This document shows, one piece after another, positions 56,023-64,000 of a stretch of 64,000 nucleotides of DNA. Source of the DNA: Rheinheimera tangshanensis. Its GTDB lineage: Bacteria; Pseudomonadota; Gammaproteobacteria; Enterobacterales; Alteromonadaceae. The notes beneath the pieces were generated by a model, which saw only the letters and a list, made by a program, of their open reading frames with translations, was not told the origin of the DNA and ran no database searches. How positions within the stretch are numbered: position 1 is the stretch's first letter; every line of letters starts with the position of its first letter. The stretch covers positions 62,001 through 126,000 of the forward strand of contig NZ_BMLH01000005.1 of assembly GCF_014645135.1 (NCBI RefSeq). Reading direction: 5' to 3'. A program made the position numbers and the translations under genes.

Positions 56023-56664
56023 TTACCTCATTAATCTATTTTTAACAACAACATACTCTCCACGCAACGAGACAATGGATTTACTATCAACATTTGATTT
56101 TACATAAGAATGCGAGTCAACGATACTCTTATCACCTAACACCATCTTAGGAAAAACGGTTGCTCGGGTACCGAGAAAACACTGATCACCAACAATTGCA
56201 TTCCCATTAACAGCGCTATATGGCGAAAGTACTGAACTCTGACCTAAATTAGACTCGTGCCCGACGCTACAATGAACATTTACAGCAACATTGGCTTTAA
56301 TTACAGCCTTAGCGTTAACTATTGAGTAAGGCGCGACAATACATCCCTCCTCAATACTTGCAGTTTCGGCAATATAGGCAGACGGATGTATATAGCTAAT
56401 AAAACAAGCCCCTTTCATTTTTAAAGATTTATAAAGTTTATCTCTGTTAAGTGGACTACCTAAGGTAATCAAAAATACGTCATCTATTTCTGGATCATAG
56501 TCTTCGACATTGCTAAGCAACCTCAGGGGTAGCTCAGATTGAGTTTTGACGTCATCGATAATACCCTTTATAGAAAACTTTTCAGTAACAGACAAATCCC
56601 TCTTTATATAATCAAATAACTCAAGAAAGAATCCACCACCACCTACAAAAACCAAATTTTTCAC
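56023..56664 (-). CDS. NeuD/PglD-like sugar N-acyltransferase
   Basis: The 213 residues show an N-terminal Rossmann-like part (LVFVGGGGFFLELFDYI) and a C-terminal left-handed beta-helix (IVAPYSIVNAKAVI, SSVLSPYSAVNGNAIVG). The likely catalytic His is in NVHCSVGHES. PglD and VioB of this fold N-acetylate 4-amino-4,6-dideoxy sugars. With the ACP next door it may use an acyl-ACP in place of acetyl-CoA. The GTG start at 56664 has CGGAG five bases ahead. A 184-base gap separates it from the aminotransferase gene. Confidence 0.87.
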   Translation of the reverse strand: MKNLVFVGGGGFFLELFDYIKRDLSVTEKFSIKGIIDDVKTQSELPLRLLSNVEDYDPEIDDVFLITLGSPLNRDKLYKSLKMKGACFISYIHPSAYIAETASIEEGCIVAPYSIVNAKAVIKANVAVNVHCSVGHESNLGQSSVLSPYSAVNGNAIVGDQCFLGTRATVFPKMVLGDKSIVDSHSYVKSNVDSKSIVSLRGEYVVVKNRLMR

Positions 56665-56848
56665 AACAACTCCGACTCATAAAATAACATTAGTCTGCAA
56701 CAAACGACTGGATGTATATCACTCCACAGCGCTCAATCTTTAAGACTTAGCTCATCATGAATATTCCGACTATTTTGTTGTCGTACTTAGCGAAATTAGT
56801 TACAAAATTCTAGCCACTAATGTTTACTTATCTCACATGTAAAATATG

Positions 56849-57931
56849 TCAAAGGTATCTTTTCAATGTATTACATACATGAATTACTTCCTTTTCTGTC
56901 AGAGAAAAATACAACGGTAAACAAATAGTAGCAGAGGCAAAATGCTCAGAAACTGGACAACTGCCCGACTGCTGCGCACAATAAATATCTAATGTATTCA
57001 ACGACGGCGCGAAATAACGTCTGGCAATAATGTTTTCATTTTTCAAGCCTTCTAGCACTTTTGTACACTGCTCAGCAGAAGAGAAAGTCACTGCAATATA
57101 TGCCCCGTTGTAATTTGACTTCTCATGCCACACTGGAAACCTTACATAACCGGTCAGCTCTTTAAGATACAACTCAAAGAGCGCAGTTCGATGAGCGAGG
57201 ATCAGATCGATATCATCTAAAACAGCTAAGCCCATTGCTGCATGTACTTCACTCATTTTGGTGTTTATGCCGTCGCTGACTATACTGCCATCGCTGGTAT
57301 CTATGCCAAAATTAGTCATAAACATAGCTCTTTCATAATCGTCACTATTTCTGAAAATGACAGCTCCACCTTCAACACTATGAAACACCTTAGTGGCATG
57401 AAAGCTGAGAGATGAAGCATCACCATAATGAAGCACGCTTTTACCATTTACCTTGACACCAAATGCATGAGCGGCATCGTAAATAATCTTAAGACCATGG
57501 CTCTCCCGTAGTTTCTCGAATCCGTCGACATCACAAGGATTCCCATACACATGGACTGGCACTACAGCCGTGGTCTCATTGTTAATGTGCTTTTTTACCG
57601 AATCTAAGCTCAGACAATAGCTTTTCGGATCAATATCAGCGAAAACGGGACGGATATGTTCCCACTGAAGGCTACTGCTTGTCGCAATAAATGTAAACGG
57701 TGTAGTGACCGCATTGCCTTTTAACGCAAACACCTTATAAGCGAGTTGCATAGACAGTGTGCCGTTGGCAACAAGCATTAAGTTTTTTACACCCAGATAG
57801 TCTTCTAATCGAAGTTTCAGTTCCTGCACCAGTGGACCATTATTAGTCAGCCAGTTTCTTGCATAGGCTTGCTCTAAATACTTAGAATACTTTGAAAATG
57901 CAGGTAAATATGGTTTGTTAACAGGGATCAT
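56849..57931 (-). CDS. VioA-like dTDP-4-keto-6-deoxyglucose aminotransferase
   Basis: The 360-residue PLP enzyme is of the DegT/DnrJ/EryC1/StrS family. The PLP lysine is in [15 protein letters not shown], with [11 protein letters not shown] and the N-terminal [22 protein letters not shown]. The pattern closely recalls VioA, which makes dTDP-4-amino-4,6-dideoxyglucose (viosamine). No 3,4-ketoisomerase gene is present, which argues against a C3 (QdtB/FdtB) enzyme. It overlaps rfbA copy 2 (ATGA), which with rfbB makes its substrate. Confidence 0.87.
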   Translation of the reverse strand: MIPVNKPYLPAFSKYSKYLEQAYARNWLTNNGPLVQELKLRLEDYLGVKNLMLVANGTLSMQLAYKVFALKGNAVTTPFTFIATSSSLQWEHIRPVFADIDPKSYCLSLDSVKKHINNETTAVVPVHVYGNPCDVDGFEKLRESHGLKIIYDAAHAFGVKVNGKSVLHYGDASSLSFHATKVFHSVEGGAVIFRNSDDYERAMFMTNFGIDTSDGSIVSDGINTKMSEVHAAMGLAVLDDIDLILAHRTALFELYLKELTGYVRFPVWHEKSNYNGAYIAVTFSSAEQCTKVLEGLKNENIIARRYFAPSLNTLDIYCAQQSGSCPVSEHFASATICLPLYFSLTEKEVIHVCNTLKRYL

Positions 57932-58797
57932 TTCACTCTCACAAGTTCAGCGAGGTATTGGCCATAGGTATTTTTCGACATACTGGCAGCAATCCGACTT
58001 ATATCGTCGGCACTTAGCCAGCCATTCAAATAAGCAATTTCTTCCAGTACTGCAACTTTAAAGCCCTGCCGATGCTCTATCGTTTGAACAAAAGCTGAAG
58101 CCTCTAACAGACTGTCAAAAGTACCAGTATCAAGCCAGGCAAAACCACGTCCCAGCATCTCAACCTGAAGTTCGCCACGTTCTAAATAAACCTGGTTAAT
58201 GCTGGTGATTTCCAGCTCCCCTCGCTCTGATGGCTTAATTTTTTTTGCAATTTCGATAACATCATTGCTGTAAAAATATAGACCCGTGACGGCATAATTT
58301 GATTTTGGCTTAGCAGGCTTTTCTTCTATAGAAATAGCTTTACGATTTTCGTCAAACTCAACCACGCCAAAACGTTCGGGATCTCGAACCTGATAACCAA
58401 ACACAGTGGCACCTGCAGTTCTTAATGCAGCTTGCTTTAATTTGGGGCTAAAGCCTTGTCCATAAAAAATATTGTCACCAAGAACTAAACAGACGCTGTC
58501 ACTACCGATAAATTCCTCGCCAATAATGAAAGCCTGCGCTAAACCGTCAGGGTTTGGCTGAATCGCATAACTGAGGTTGATACCAAAATCACGGCCATCT
58601 CCTAATAGTTTCTGAAATAAGCTTTGTTCTTCCGGTGTAGTAATAATTAATATGTCACGAATGCCTGCCAGCATAAGTACGGACATTGGGTAATAAATCA
58701 TAGGCTTGTCGTATACCGGTAACAATTGCTTGGATACACCGCGTGTTATCGGATAAAGACGGGTTCCAGAACCGCCAGCGAGAATAATGCCTTTCAT
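57928..58797 (-). CDS. rfbA: Glucose-1-phosphate thymidylyltransferase (copy 2)
   Basis: The 289 residues contain [38 protein letters not shown] and [11 protein letters not shown]. Clearly diverged from copy 1 at 22631. The preferred ATG at 58797 overlaps the rfbB stop (TGATG) with AGGGG upstream; a TTG one codon earlier is the alternative. In this position it supplies dTDP-glucose for the amino sugar made by the VioA-like enzyme. Confidence 0.96.
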   Translation of the reverse strand: MKGIILAGGSGTRLYPITRGVSKQLLPVYDKPMIYYPMSVLMLAGIRDILIITTPEEQSLFQKLLGDGRDFGINLSYAIQPNPDGLAQAFIIGEEFIGSDSVCLVLGDNIFYGQGFSPKLKQAALRTAGATVFGYQVRDPERFGVVEFDENRKAISIEEKPAKPKSNYAVTGLYFYSNDVIEIAKKIKPSERGELEITSINQVYLERGELQVEMLGRGFAWLDTGTFDSLLEASAFVQTIEHRQGFKVAVLEEIAYLNGWLSADDISRIAASMSKNTYGQYLAELVRVK

Positions 58798-59888
58798 CAA
58801 TCAACCCCTTGCCCTAAACGCTCCATCGCATAACTACCATTCAGGACAGCTTGCCACCACTCTTTGTTATCCATATACCATTGCACGGTCTTACGTAAAC
58901 CTGACTCAAAACTTTCCTGAGGTGACCATCCAAGCTCGCTGGCAATTTTACTTGCATCTATTGCATATCGTAGATCATGACCAGGCCTGTCTGTGACATA
59001 GGTAATAAGGTCATGATATTTAGTTACTCCTGCTGGTTTAACAGGAGCTAGCTCCTCTAGTAGCTCACATATACTTCGTACAACTTCAATATTTTGCTTT
59101 TCATTGTGTCCGCCAATGTTGTATGTTTCTCCAACATTCCCCTGTGAAACCACTTTGTATAAAGCGCGGGCATGATCTTCAACATAGAGCCAATCCCTCA
59201 CCTGATTCCCCATGCCGTAAACGGGAAGCGGCTTACCAGCCAACGCATTTAGGATAATCAAAGGGATAAGTTTTTCGGGGAAATGATATGGACCATAGTT
59301 ATTTGAACAATTGGTCACTACCACAGGCAAACCATAAGTTCGATACCAAGCCCGAACTAAGTGATCACTGCCTGCTTTACTTGCTGAATAAGGGCTGCTG
59401 GGCGCGTAAGGCGTAGTTTCAGTAAATAAGTCTTCTGTACCATGCAAATCACCAAATACCTCATCAGTAGAAATATGGTGAAATCTGAAAGAGGTCCTGC
59501 GTTCGCCCTGTAGAAGATTCCAATAACTGCGTGCAGCTTCCAACAAAGTATAAGTACCGACAATATTTGTTTGAATAAAAGTAGAGGGACCATCAATGGA
59601 GCGGTCTACGTGACTTTCAGCAGCTAAATGCATGACTGCATCAGGTTGATAGTCGCCGAAAATGCGTATGAGTTCACTTTGATCACAAATATCAACCTGT
59701 TCAAAGGCGTAACGCTCAGAATCAGAAATATCAACCAGTGACTTAAGATTGCCAGCATAAGTCAATTTATCGACGTTAACGACAAAGCACTCAGTATGCT
59801 GAATTATATGTCGCACCACCGCTGATCCAATAAACCCAGCACCACCAGTGACCAGAATTGTTTTACGATTATCCGTTGCGTTTGTCAT
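58797..59888 (-). CDS. rfbB: dTDP-glucose 4,6-dehydratase (copy 2)
   Basis: The 363-residue extended SDR has [39 protein letters not shown] and YSASK (Tyr, Lys). It provides dTDP-4-keto-6-deoxyglucose. Together with rfbA and the VioA-like gene it forms a contiguous dTDP-viosamine block separate from rfbB copy 1. The NUDIX gene precedes it with a 36-base gap. Confidence 0.96.
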   Translation of the reverse strand: MTNATDNRKTILVTGGAGFIGSAVVRHIIQHTECFVVNVDKLTYAGNLKSLVDISDSERYAFEQVDICDQSELIRIFGDYQPDAVMHLAAESHVDRSIDGPSTFIQTNIVGTYTLLEAARSYWNLLQGERRTSFRFHHISTDEVFGDLHGTEDLFTETTPYAPSSPYSASKAGSDHLVRAWYRTYGLPVVVTNCSNNYGPYHFPEKLIPLIILNALAGKPLPVYGMGNQVRDWLYVEDHARALYKVVSQGNVGETYNIGGHNEKQNIEVVRSICELLEELAPVKPAGVTKYHDLITYVTDRPGHDLRYAIDASKIASELGWSPQESFESGLRKTVQWYMDNKEWWQAVLNGSYAMERLGQGVD

Positions 59889-59924
59889 AATTTCTCAGGA
59901 TTTAAATTAATCTAGCTAAAATAT

Positions 59925-60404
59925 TTAACTGCTCTGCTCAGAGAGTATTTTTAATAATTCTGGTAAAAATACTTTGCTGTATTGGTGGATTGTCGGATCA
60001 GTGTTAAGAGAATCAAGACTAACCCACCGATAAACCTCATGCTGTCCAATAGGTAACTCAGCATCAATACTTACTAATCGAACTAAATGGGTTGCATTTA
60101 TATAATGGGTCGATACTGATGAACCAAAGATACTCTCATCATAAAAGTGCTCGTACAGTCCTAATAATTTACTGTCAACGCGTTCTAGATTCTGGTTTAA
60201 CTCGGTGAGCGCAATTCTTACAAAACCATCATCTAGTGACTCACCTTTAAAAACCCTCCCTCCGGGCACAAACCAGTATCCTTGTGCAGGAGGATTTTTT
60301 CGCAGCCCAACCAGAATCTCGTTTCGCTTATTCAGAATTACCAAATCCATAGCAAACAAAGGAGCATTCTGAACTACTTGTCTGAACTCATCATGATTCA
60401 ACAT
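59925..60404 (-). CDS. gmm: GDP-mannose mannosyl hydrolase (NUDIX)
   Basis: The 159 residues carry the Gmm variant of the NUDIX box, PGGRVFKGESLDDGFVRIAL followed by TELN. Gmm cuts GDP-mannose (and GDP-glucose) to GDP and sugar and is common in fucose or colanic acid loci between gmd-fcl and other genes. A start 25 codons upstream lies inside fcl and is ignored; MLNHDEF at 60404 matches the family start and begins five bases past the fcl stop. Confidence 0.9.
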   Translation of the reverse strand: MLNHDEFRQVVQNAPLFAMDLVILNKRNEILVGLRKNPPAQGYWFVPGGRVFKGESLDDGFVRIALTELNQNLERVDSKLLGLYEHFYDESIFGSSVSTHYINATHLVRLVSIDAELPIGQHEVYRWVSLDSLNTDPTIHQYSKVFLPELLKILSEQSS

Positions 60405-60408
60405 TTTT

Positions 60409-61368
60409 CTATTTTCTGAAAACGTCTTGATTACGAAGAAACCACTCGTAAGTGCCTTCCAGCCCTGATTCCAAATCAATAGAGTACTTCCAGCCGAGTT
60501 CTCTGAGACGATCTACATTCATAAGCTTACGCGGTGCGCCATCAGGTTTAGTGGTATCCCATACAATTTTACCAGAATAACCAACGACCTTAGCCACAGT
60601 TTCTGTCAGCTCTCTAATGGTGCAATCGATACCTGTACCAACATTGATGTGGCTTAACATTGGACTGGTATGCTTTTCATAAGTTGATTTATCTAGTTCC
60701 ATCACAAAAATGCTTGCGACGGCCATATCATCAACATGCAAAAACTCCCGCATTGGTGAGCCAGAACCCCAAGCCGTAACTTCTGGCGCGTTAGCTAATT
60801 TCGCTTCATGGAAACGTCTTAACAATGCAGGTATTACGTGGCTATTATCCGGGTGAAAATTATCGTTAGGACCATACAAATTTGTTGGCATTACACTTCG
60901 ATAATCACGCCCATACTGCCTATGATAGCTTTCGCATAATTTGATACCAGCAATTTTCGCCAAAGCATATGGCTCGTTAGTTGGCTCTAAAGTGCCAGTT
61001 AATAAAGCATTTTCAGCCATTGGTTGAGCCGCAAGTTTCGGGTAAATGCAGCTAGAACCCAGAAACAGTAATTGCTGAACATTATTAATGTGCGCAGCGT
61101 GAATAATATTGGCTTGTATCATCAGGTTTTCATAAATAAAGTCTGCAGGATAAGTATTATTAGCAATAATACCTCCGACCTTTGCCGCAGCTAGGTAGAC
61201 TTGATCAATCGTTTGTTCAGAAAAAAACCGCTGAACAGCAGCTTGGTTAGTCAGATCTAACTCTTTGCGAGTTCTGGTAATAACCTCTGCAGTGCCATTT
61301 TTTTCAAGCTGCCGCACTATAGCTGAACCAACCATACCGTTGTGGCCAGCAACAAATACCTTTTTCAT
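60409..61368 (-). CDS. fcl: GDP-L-fucose synthase
   Basis: Fcl (WcaG) epimerises and reduces GDP-4-keto-6-deoxymannose to GDP-L-fucose. The 319 residues have [24 protein letters not shown] (Ser), YALAKIAG (Tyr, Lys) and NLYGPNDNF. The start at 61368 is backed by GAGG; the frame extends 12 codons further but without family similarity. It follows gmd after a 63-base gap that holds a strong hairpin. Confidence 0.95.
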   Translation of the reverse strand: MKKVFVAGHNGMVGSAIVRQLEKNGTAEVITRTRKELDLTNQAAVQRFFSEQTIDQVYLAAAKVGGIIANNTYPADFIYENLMIQANIIHAAHINNVQQLLFLGSSCIYPKLAAQPMAENALLTGTLEPTNEPYALAKIAGIKLCESYHRQYGRDYRSVMPTNLYGPNDNFHPDNSHVIPALLRRFHEAKLANAPEVTAWGSGSPMREFLHVDDMAVASIFVMELDKSTYEKHTSPMLSHINVGTGIDCTIRELTETVAKVVGYSGKIVWDTTKPDGAPRKLMNVDRLRELGWKYSIDLESGLEGTYEWFLRNQDVFRK

Positions 61369-61385
61369 GAAAACCTCAAATATGA

Positions 61386-61417
61386 AAACCACGATACACA
61401 ACAATGTATCGTGGTTT
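61386..61417. repeat. 13-bp perfect hairpin between gmd and fcl
   Basis: AAACCACGATACA (61386-61398) and TGTATCGTGGTTT (61405-61417) pair perfectly around a six-base loop. On the minus strand the stem is followed by TTTTCATATTT just before the fcl ribosome binding site. It may be a leaky terminator/attenuator or an RNA-stabilising stem that sets the gmd:fcl ratio. Confidence 0.7.
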
Positions 61418-61431
61418 CAGGATACTGATAC

Positions 61432-62550
61432 TTACTCTACGGATACTGGTAGCTCATAACCATGTGCTTTTAATAAAGCATGGCGTTTAGCTGATTTCAG
61501 ATCAGCTGCAACCATTTCAGCACACATTTCCTGAGTGGTAATTTCCGGCACCCATCCTAGTACTTGCTTCGCTTTAGTTGGATCACCTAATAACGTTTCG
61601 ACCTCGGCAGGACGGAAATAACGAGGGTCAACTTTAACAACAATGTCTCCAATTTTAAGAGCAGGAGCATTGTCGCCGTCAATTTTCTCAACAATAGCAA
61701 CCTCGTCAACTCCCTGGCCTTCAAAACGCAAAGTGACACCTAATTCTTTTGCCGACCAGCTGATAAATTCCCGAACTGAATACTGCACACCCGTGGCAAT
61801 TACAAAATCGTCTGGTTGATCTTGCTGCAACATCATCCACTGCATACGAACGTAATCTTTAGCATGACCCCAGTCACGTAAAGCATCCATATTCCCCATA
61901 TAAAGGCAAGATTCTAAACCTTGAGCGATGTTCGACAAACCGCGGGTAATTTTACGGGTCACAAAAGTTTCACCACGACGAGGAGATTCATGGTTGAACA
62001 GAATGCCATTACAGGCATACATACCGTAAGATTCACGATAGTTAACAGTGATCCAGTAAGCATACATTTTAGCAACAGCATAAGGAGAGCGCGGGTAGAA
62101 AGGTGTAGTCTCTTTCTGCGGGATTTCCTGTACTAAACCATAGAGCTCTGACGTTGAAGCTTGATAAAAGCGGGTTTTCTTTTCTAAGCCCAATAAACGG
62201 ATAGCTTCCAACAAACGAAGAGTGCCCATCGCATCTACATCTGCAGTGTACTCAGGTGATTCAAAACTTACAGCCACATGACTTTGTGCGCCTAAGTTGT
62301 AGACCTCATCTGGCTGAACTTCCTGCAAAATACGTGTCAAATTTGAAGAGTCAGTCAAATCGCCATAATGCAAAATAAAGTTTTTATTGTCGATATGTGG
62401 GTCCTGATAAATATGGTCAACACGTTGCGTATTAAATGAAGATGCACGGCGCTTAATACCATGAACCTCATAACCTTTTTCCAGTAAAAACTCAGCTAAA
62501 TAAGAACCGTCTTGACCGGTTACACCTGTAATTAACGCTTTTTTCTTCAT
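61432..62550 (-). CDS. gmd: GDP-mannose 4,6-dehydratase
   Basis: Gmd makes GDP-4-keto-6-deoxymannose from GDP-mannose. The 372 residues have [27 protein letters not shown] (Thr-Ser-Glu), YAVAK region with Tyr/Lys, and [15 protein letters not shown]. The ATG at 62550 is preferred over a TTG two codons earlier. Together with manC, manB and fcl it gives GDP-fucose or, with other enzymes, related 6-deoxyhexoses. Confidence 0.96.
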   Translation of the reverse strand: MKKKALITGVTGQDGSYLAEFLLEKGYEVHGIKRRASSFNTQRVDHIYQDPHIDNKNFILHYGDLTDSSNLTRILQEVQPDEVYNLGAQSHVAVSFESPEYTADVDAMGTLRLLEAIRLLGLEKKTRFYQASTSELYGLVQEIPQKETTPFYPRSPYAVAKMYAYWITVNYRESYGMYACNGILFNHESPRRGETFVTRKITRGLSNIAQGLESCLYMGNMDALRDWGHAKDYVRMQWMMLQQDQPDDFVIATGVQYSVREFISWSAKELGVTLRFEGQGVDEVAIVEKIDGDNAPALKIGDIVVKVDPRYFRPAEVETLLGDPTKAKQVLGWVPEITTQEMCAEMVAADLKSAKRHALLKAHGYELPVSVE

Positions 62551-62569
62551 TATCAATGCCTATATCAAT

Positions 62570-63535
62570 TTAAACTTTATTAATTTTCACTTTCCGTAAA
62601 GAGGGAAATAGCAGCACTGCCAAAGTACCCAGCAGCCCACCAAAAATTATAGCAACACCCACAATTAAAGATCTTTTAGGCTCAAATCTATCCTCGGCGA
62701 CTATAGCCGGATCAACTACTTTGAACATGTACTCACTACGAGTGTTAGCTAACATTAGAGTCTTTGTTTGCTCCTCAATTAGTGATGACAATGTACTCTT
62801 TACTTCAGAAATATTAGTTTTAGCGATTTGTTTTTCTAAATAATTAATACTTCGCTCTGATTCTTGGATATCTTTAATTTTCATCTCTTCATTAATATCA
62901 AATACAATCCAATCTAGTATTTGCTTGGCAAAATAGGGAGAATAGTGTTTAAAGGATAATGTTATTATTCCTGATTTAGCATCTTTTGATGCATTAAACC
63001 CTTCCATAAATGTCTTGTACGCCTCCTGCATAGATGGTTCTGCCTTTTTAGGAAAACTGACCTTACGAACCCACATCGAAGCTTTACTATCATACAACTT
63101 CTGATCAATCATCAAACTATTGTTAGCTGCATCCCAATTATTTGCAGCCATCAACTCAACTAGAATATTATGATCTAGTATAAATTTAGAAACGAATTGT
63201 CTTGATTTAATTGTTTCTAGAGCTAGAGTTGTCTTGTCTACACCATTGCTGCCGCCGATATTTACTCCTGCTAAAGCAGCTAATCCCCCAAGCTGCCCAG
63301 ACAACATTCCACCTCCCTGCTGTTGACCAGTAGAGGCTACAAGTACTTCACTTTTATATATATTCTTTAAAGTAACAGCATAAAAAACAGATATAATTGA
63401 AACAATAGAGACAAAAATTATGATGAAAGTCTTACCTTGCCATACCATAAAAGCCAGACTTCTAAGATCGATTTCGTCGTTGTTAAGTTGAGCTCTATCA
63501 TTAAATGCATCAGACCGTTGTTCTAATTCTTTCAT
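62570..63535 (-). CDS. wzz: Wzz-family chain length determinant protein
   Basis: The 321 residues have two membrane segments (about 36-56 and 290-312) and a long coiled-coil periplasmic domain between, the Wzz/PCP layout. A Gly-rich loop (GQQQGGGMLSGQLGGLAALAGV) follows the first segment, as in PCP proteins. No C-terminal tyrosine-kinase domain or Walker motifs follow, so it is a Wzz-like PCP-1 type and not Wzc. It is placed directly after the Wza-like exporter, as in Vibrio cholerae O139 (otnA-otnB). Confidence 0.9.
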   Translation of the reverse strand: MKELEQRSDAFNDRAQLNNDEIDLRSLAFMVWQGKTFIIIFVSIVSIISVFYAVTLKNIYKSEVLVASTGQQQGGGMLSGQLGGLAALAGVNIGGSNGVDKTTLALETIKSRQFVSKFILDHNILVELMAANNWDAANNSLMIDQKLYDSKASMWVRKVSFPKKAEPSMQEAYKTFMEGFNASKDAKSGIITLSFKHYSPYFAKQILDWIVFDINEEMKIKDIQESERSINYLEKQIAKTNISEVKSTLSSLIEEQTKTLMLANTRSEYMFKVVDPAIVAEDRFEPKRSLIVGVAIIFGGLLGTLAVLLFPSLRKVKINKV

Positions 63536-63570
63536 AATTTACTACCAACTATACTAAAAGTAAGACTAAA

Positions 63571-64000
63571 TTAAAATGAGTTCAAAGCAGCTAACGCCAC
63601 ACCTGATTGATAGAATATCTGTGTAATTTGACTCCAAAGCGATAAGCTATCCTTATATTCTGTATCGACAGGCACAACGATAGTATCACCAGGTTGCAAG
63701 CCAGTTTGAGCTACTGCAAACCAGCCGTTACTTTCTGGTAACATCACAGAACCATCTGCTTTAATAACATAAATACGTTCTTCGTCAGCACGCTTACGAG
63801 TGCCTCCGGCTAGTTTCAGATACTCCTCAAAAGACAAATCTTTTTGATATCTGTGGCTACTGGCGTGCTGAACTTCACCTACTATGGAAATAGTATTGTC
63901 ATTGCGTGGCACATAAAATAAGTCACCGTCTTGTACCTGCACATCGTAGTCAGGCATACCGGCAAGGATAGAAGGTAAGTCTAAAACTAGGCGGCCCACA
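63571..64000 (-). CDS. Wza/OtnA-like polysaccharide export protein, C-terminal part (5' end outside window)
   Basis: Only the last ~142 residues are present; the gene runs off the right edge. They contain GRLVLDLPSIL, a beta-grasp SLBB domain (VQVQDGDLFYVPRNDNTISIVGEV) and a second one (HRYQKDLSFEEYLKLAGG ... LQPGDTIVVPV), and end in a short helix-forming tail. This matches the end of outer-membrane export proteins of the Wza/OtnA type. It is the most upstream gene seen of the minus-strand locus, so the main promoter must lie beyond the window. Confidence 0.87.
   Translation of the reverse strand, partial: VGRLVLDLPSILAGMPDYDVQVQDGDLFYVPRNDNTISIVGEVQHASSHRYQKDLSFEEYLKLAGGTRKRADEERIYVIKADGSVMLPESNGWFAVAQTGLQPGDTIVVPVDTEYKDSLSLWSQITQIFYQSGVALAALNSF

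Noticed and set aside
56665-56848. 184-base gap between the VioA-like and NeuD-like genes as an internal promoter
   Set aside because: No -35/-10 pair with acceptable spacing was found; the gap remains unexplained.

Overview
The window looks like a chromosomal segment of a free-living gammaproteobacterium of the Alteromonadales/Chromatiaceae type. Rheinheimera or Alishewanella is my best guess, inferred from the gene mix (rsxABCDGE-nth, MJ1255/VC2487-type glycosyltransferase, YjbEFGH, DUF2750, YqaA) and not from any search. I saw no rRNA, tRNA, CRISPR array, phage gene or transposase.

Bases 1-23500 are mostly housekeeping. They hold the end of a degenerate EAL-domain gene, the complete Rnf/Rsx electron-transport operon followed by nth, a cytoplasmic double-PAS chemotaxis receptor, and a CbbR-like LysR regulator divergent from an isocitrate dehydrogenase that carries NAD-type residues. 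Then come a DUF6671-like gene, a Sua5-type tRNA-modification gene, glyoxalase I, aspartoacylase, bfd, DUF2750, a periplasmic cyclophilin, yqaA, a MAPEG protein, tdk and a glycosyltransferase. A response regulator-TPR gene leads into rfbB-rfbA on the plus strand.

Bases 23570-64000 are one large surface-polysaccharide locus, all on the minus strand. Read from the right edge it runs: wza-like export gene (cut by the window), wzz, gmd-fcl-gmm, a second rfbB-rfbA pair, a VioA-like aminotransferase, a NeuD-like acyltransferase, ACP, an SDR reductase, an acyl-activating enzyme, LuxE-like and LuxC-like proteins. It continues with glycosyltransferases, wzx, an acetyltransferase, a sugar epimerase, a Wzy-like polymerase, manC, manB, a WbpV-like epimerase/reductase, a PglC/WcaJ-like initiating transferase, ugd and two tandem WbpM/FlaA1-like dehydratases. 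The left part holds yjbEFGH with its own promoter and terminators, rfbC-rfbD, galE, and an OpgB-like phosphoglycerol transferase paired with a GDPD-like enzyme. Together these could make GDP-mannose, GDP-fucose, dTDP-rhamnose, dTDP-4-amino-4,6-dideoxyglucose, UDP-GlcA, UDP-Gal and a QuiNAc-type sugar, and assemble them by a Wzx/Wzy pathway. The core from about 43 kb to 57 kb is visibly richer in A+T than the flanks, as expected for a transferred repeat-unit module.

The most interesting parts are: (1) the VioA/NeuD/ACP/SDR/AMP-ligase/LuxE/LuxC cassette, which looks like a dedicated acyl-making and acyl-transfer system for an amino sugar; (2) a palindromic repeat with core ATGGGGTCAGATCACAT, found twice complete and twice as a remnant lying across gene junctions, where it encodes protein C-termini and once a ribosome binding site; (3) the OpgB-like/GDPD-like pair at the end of the locus.
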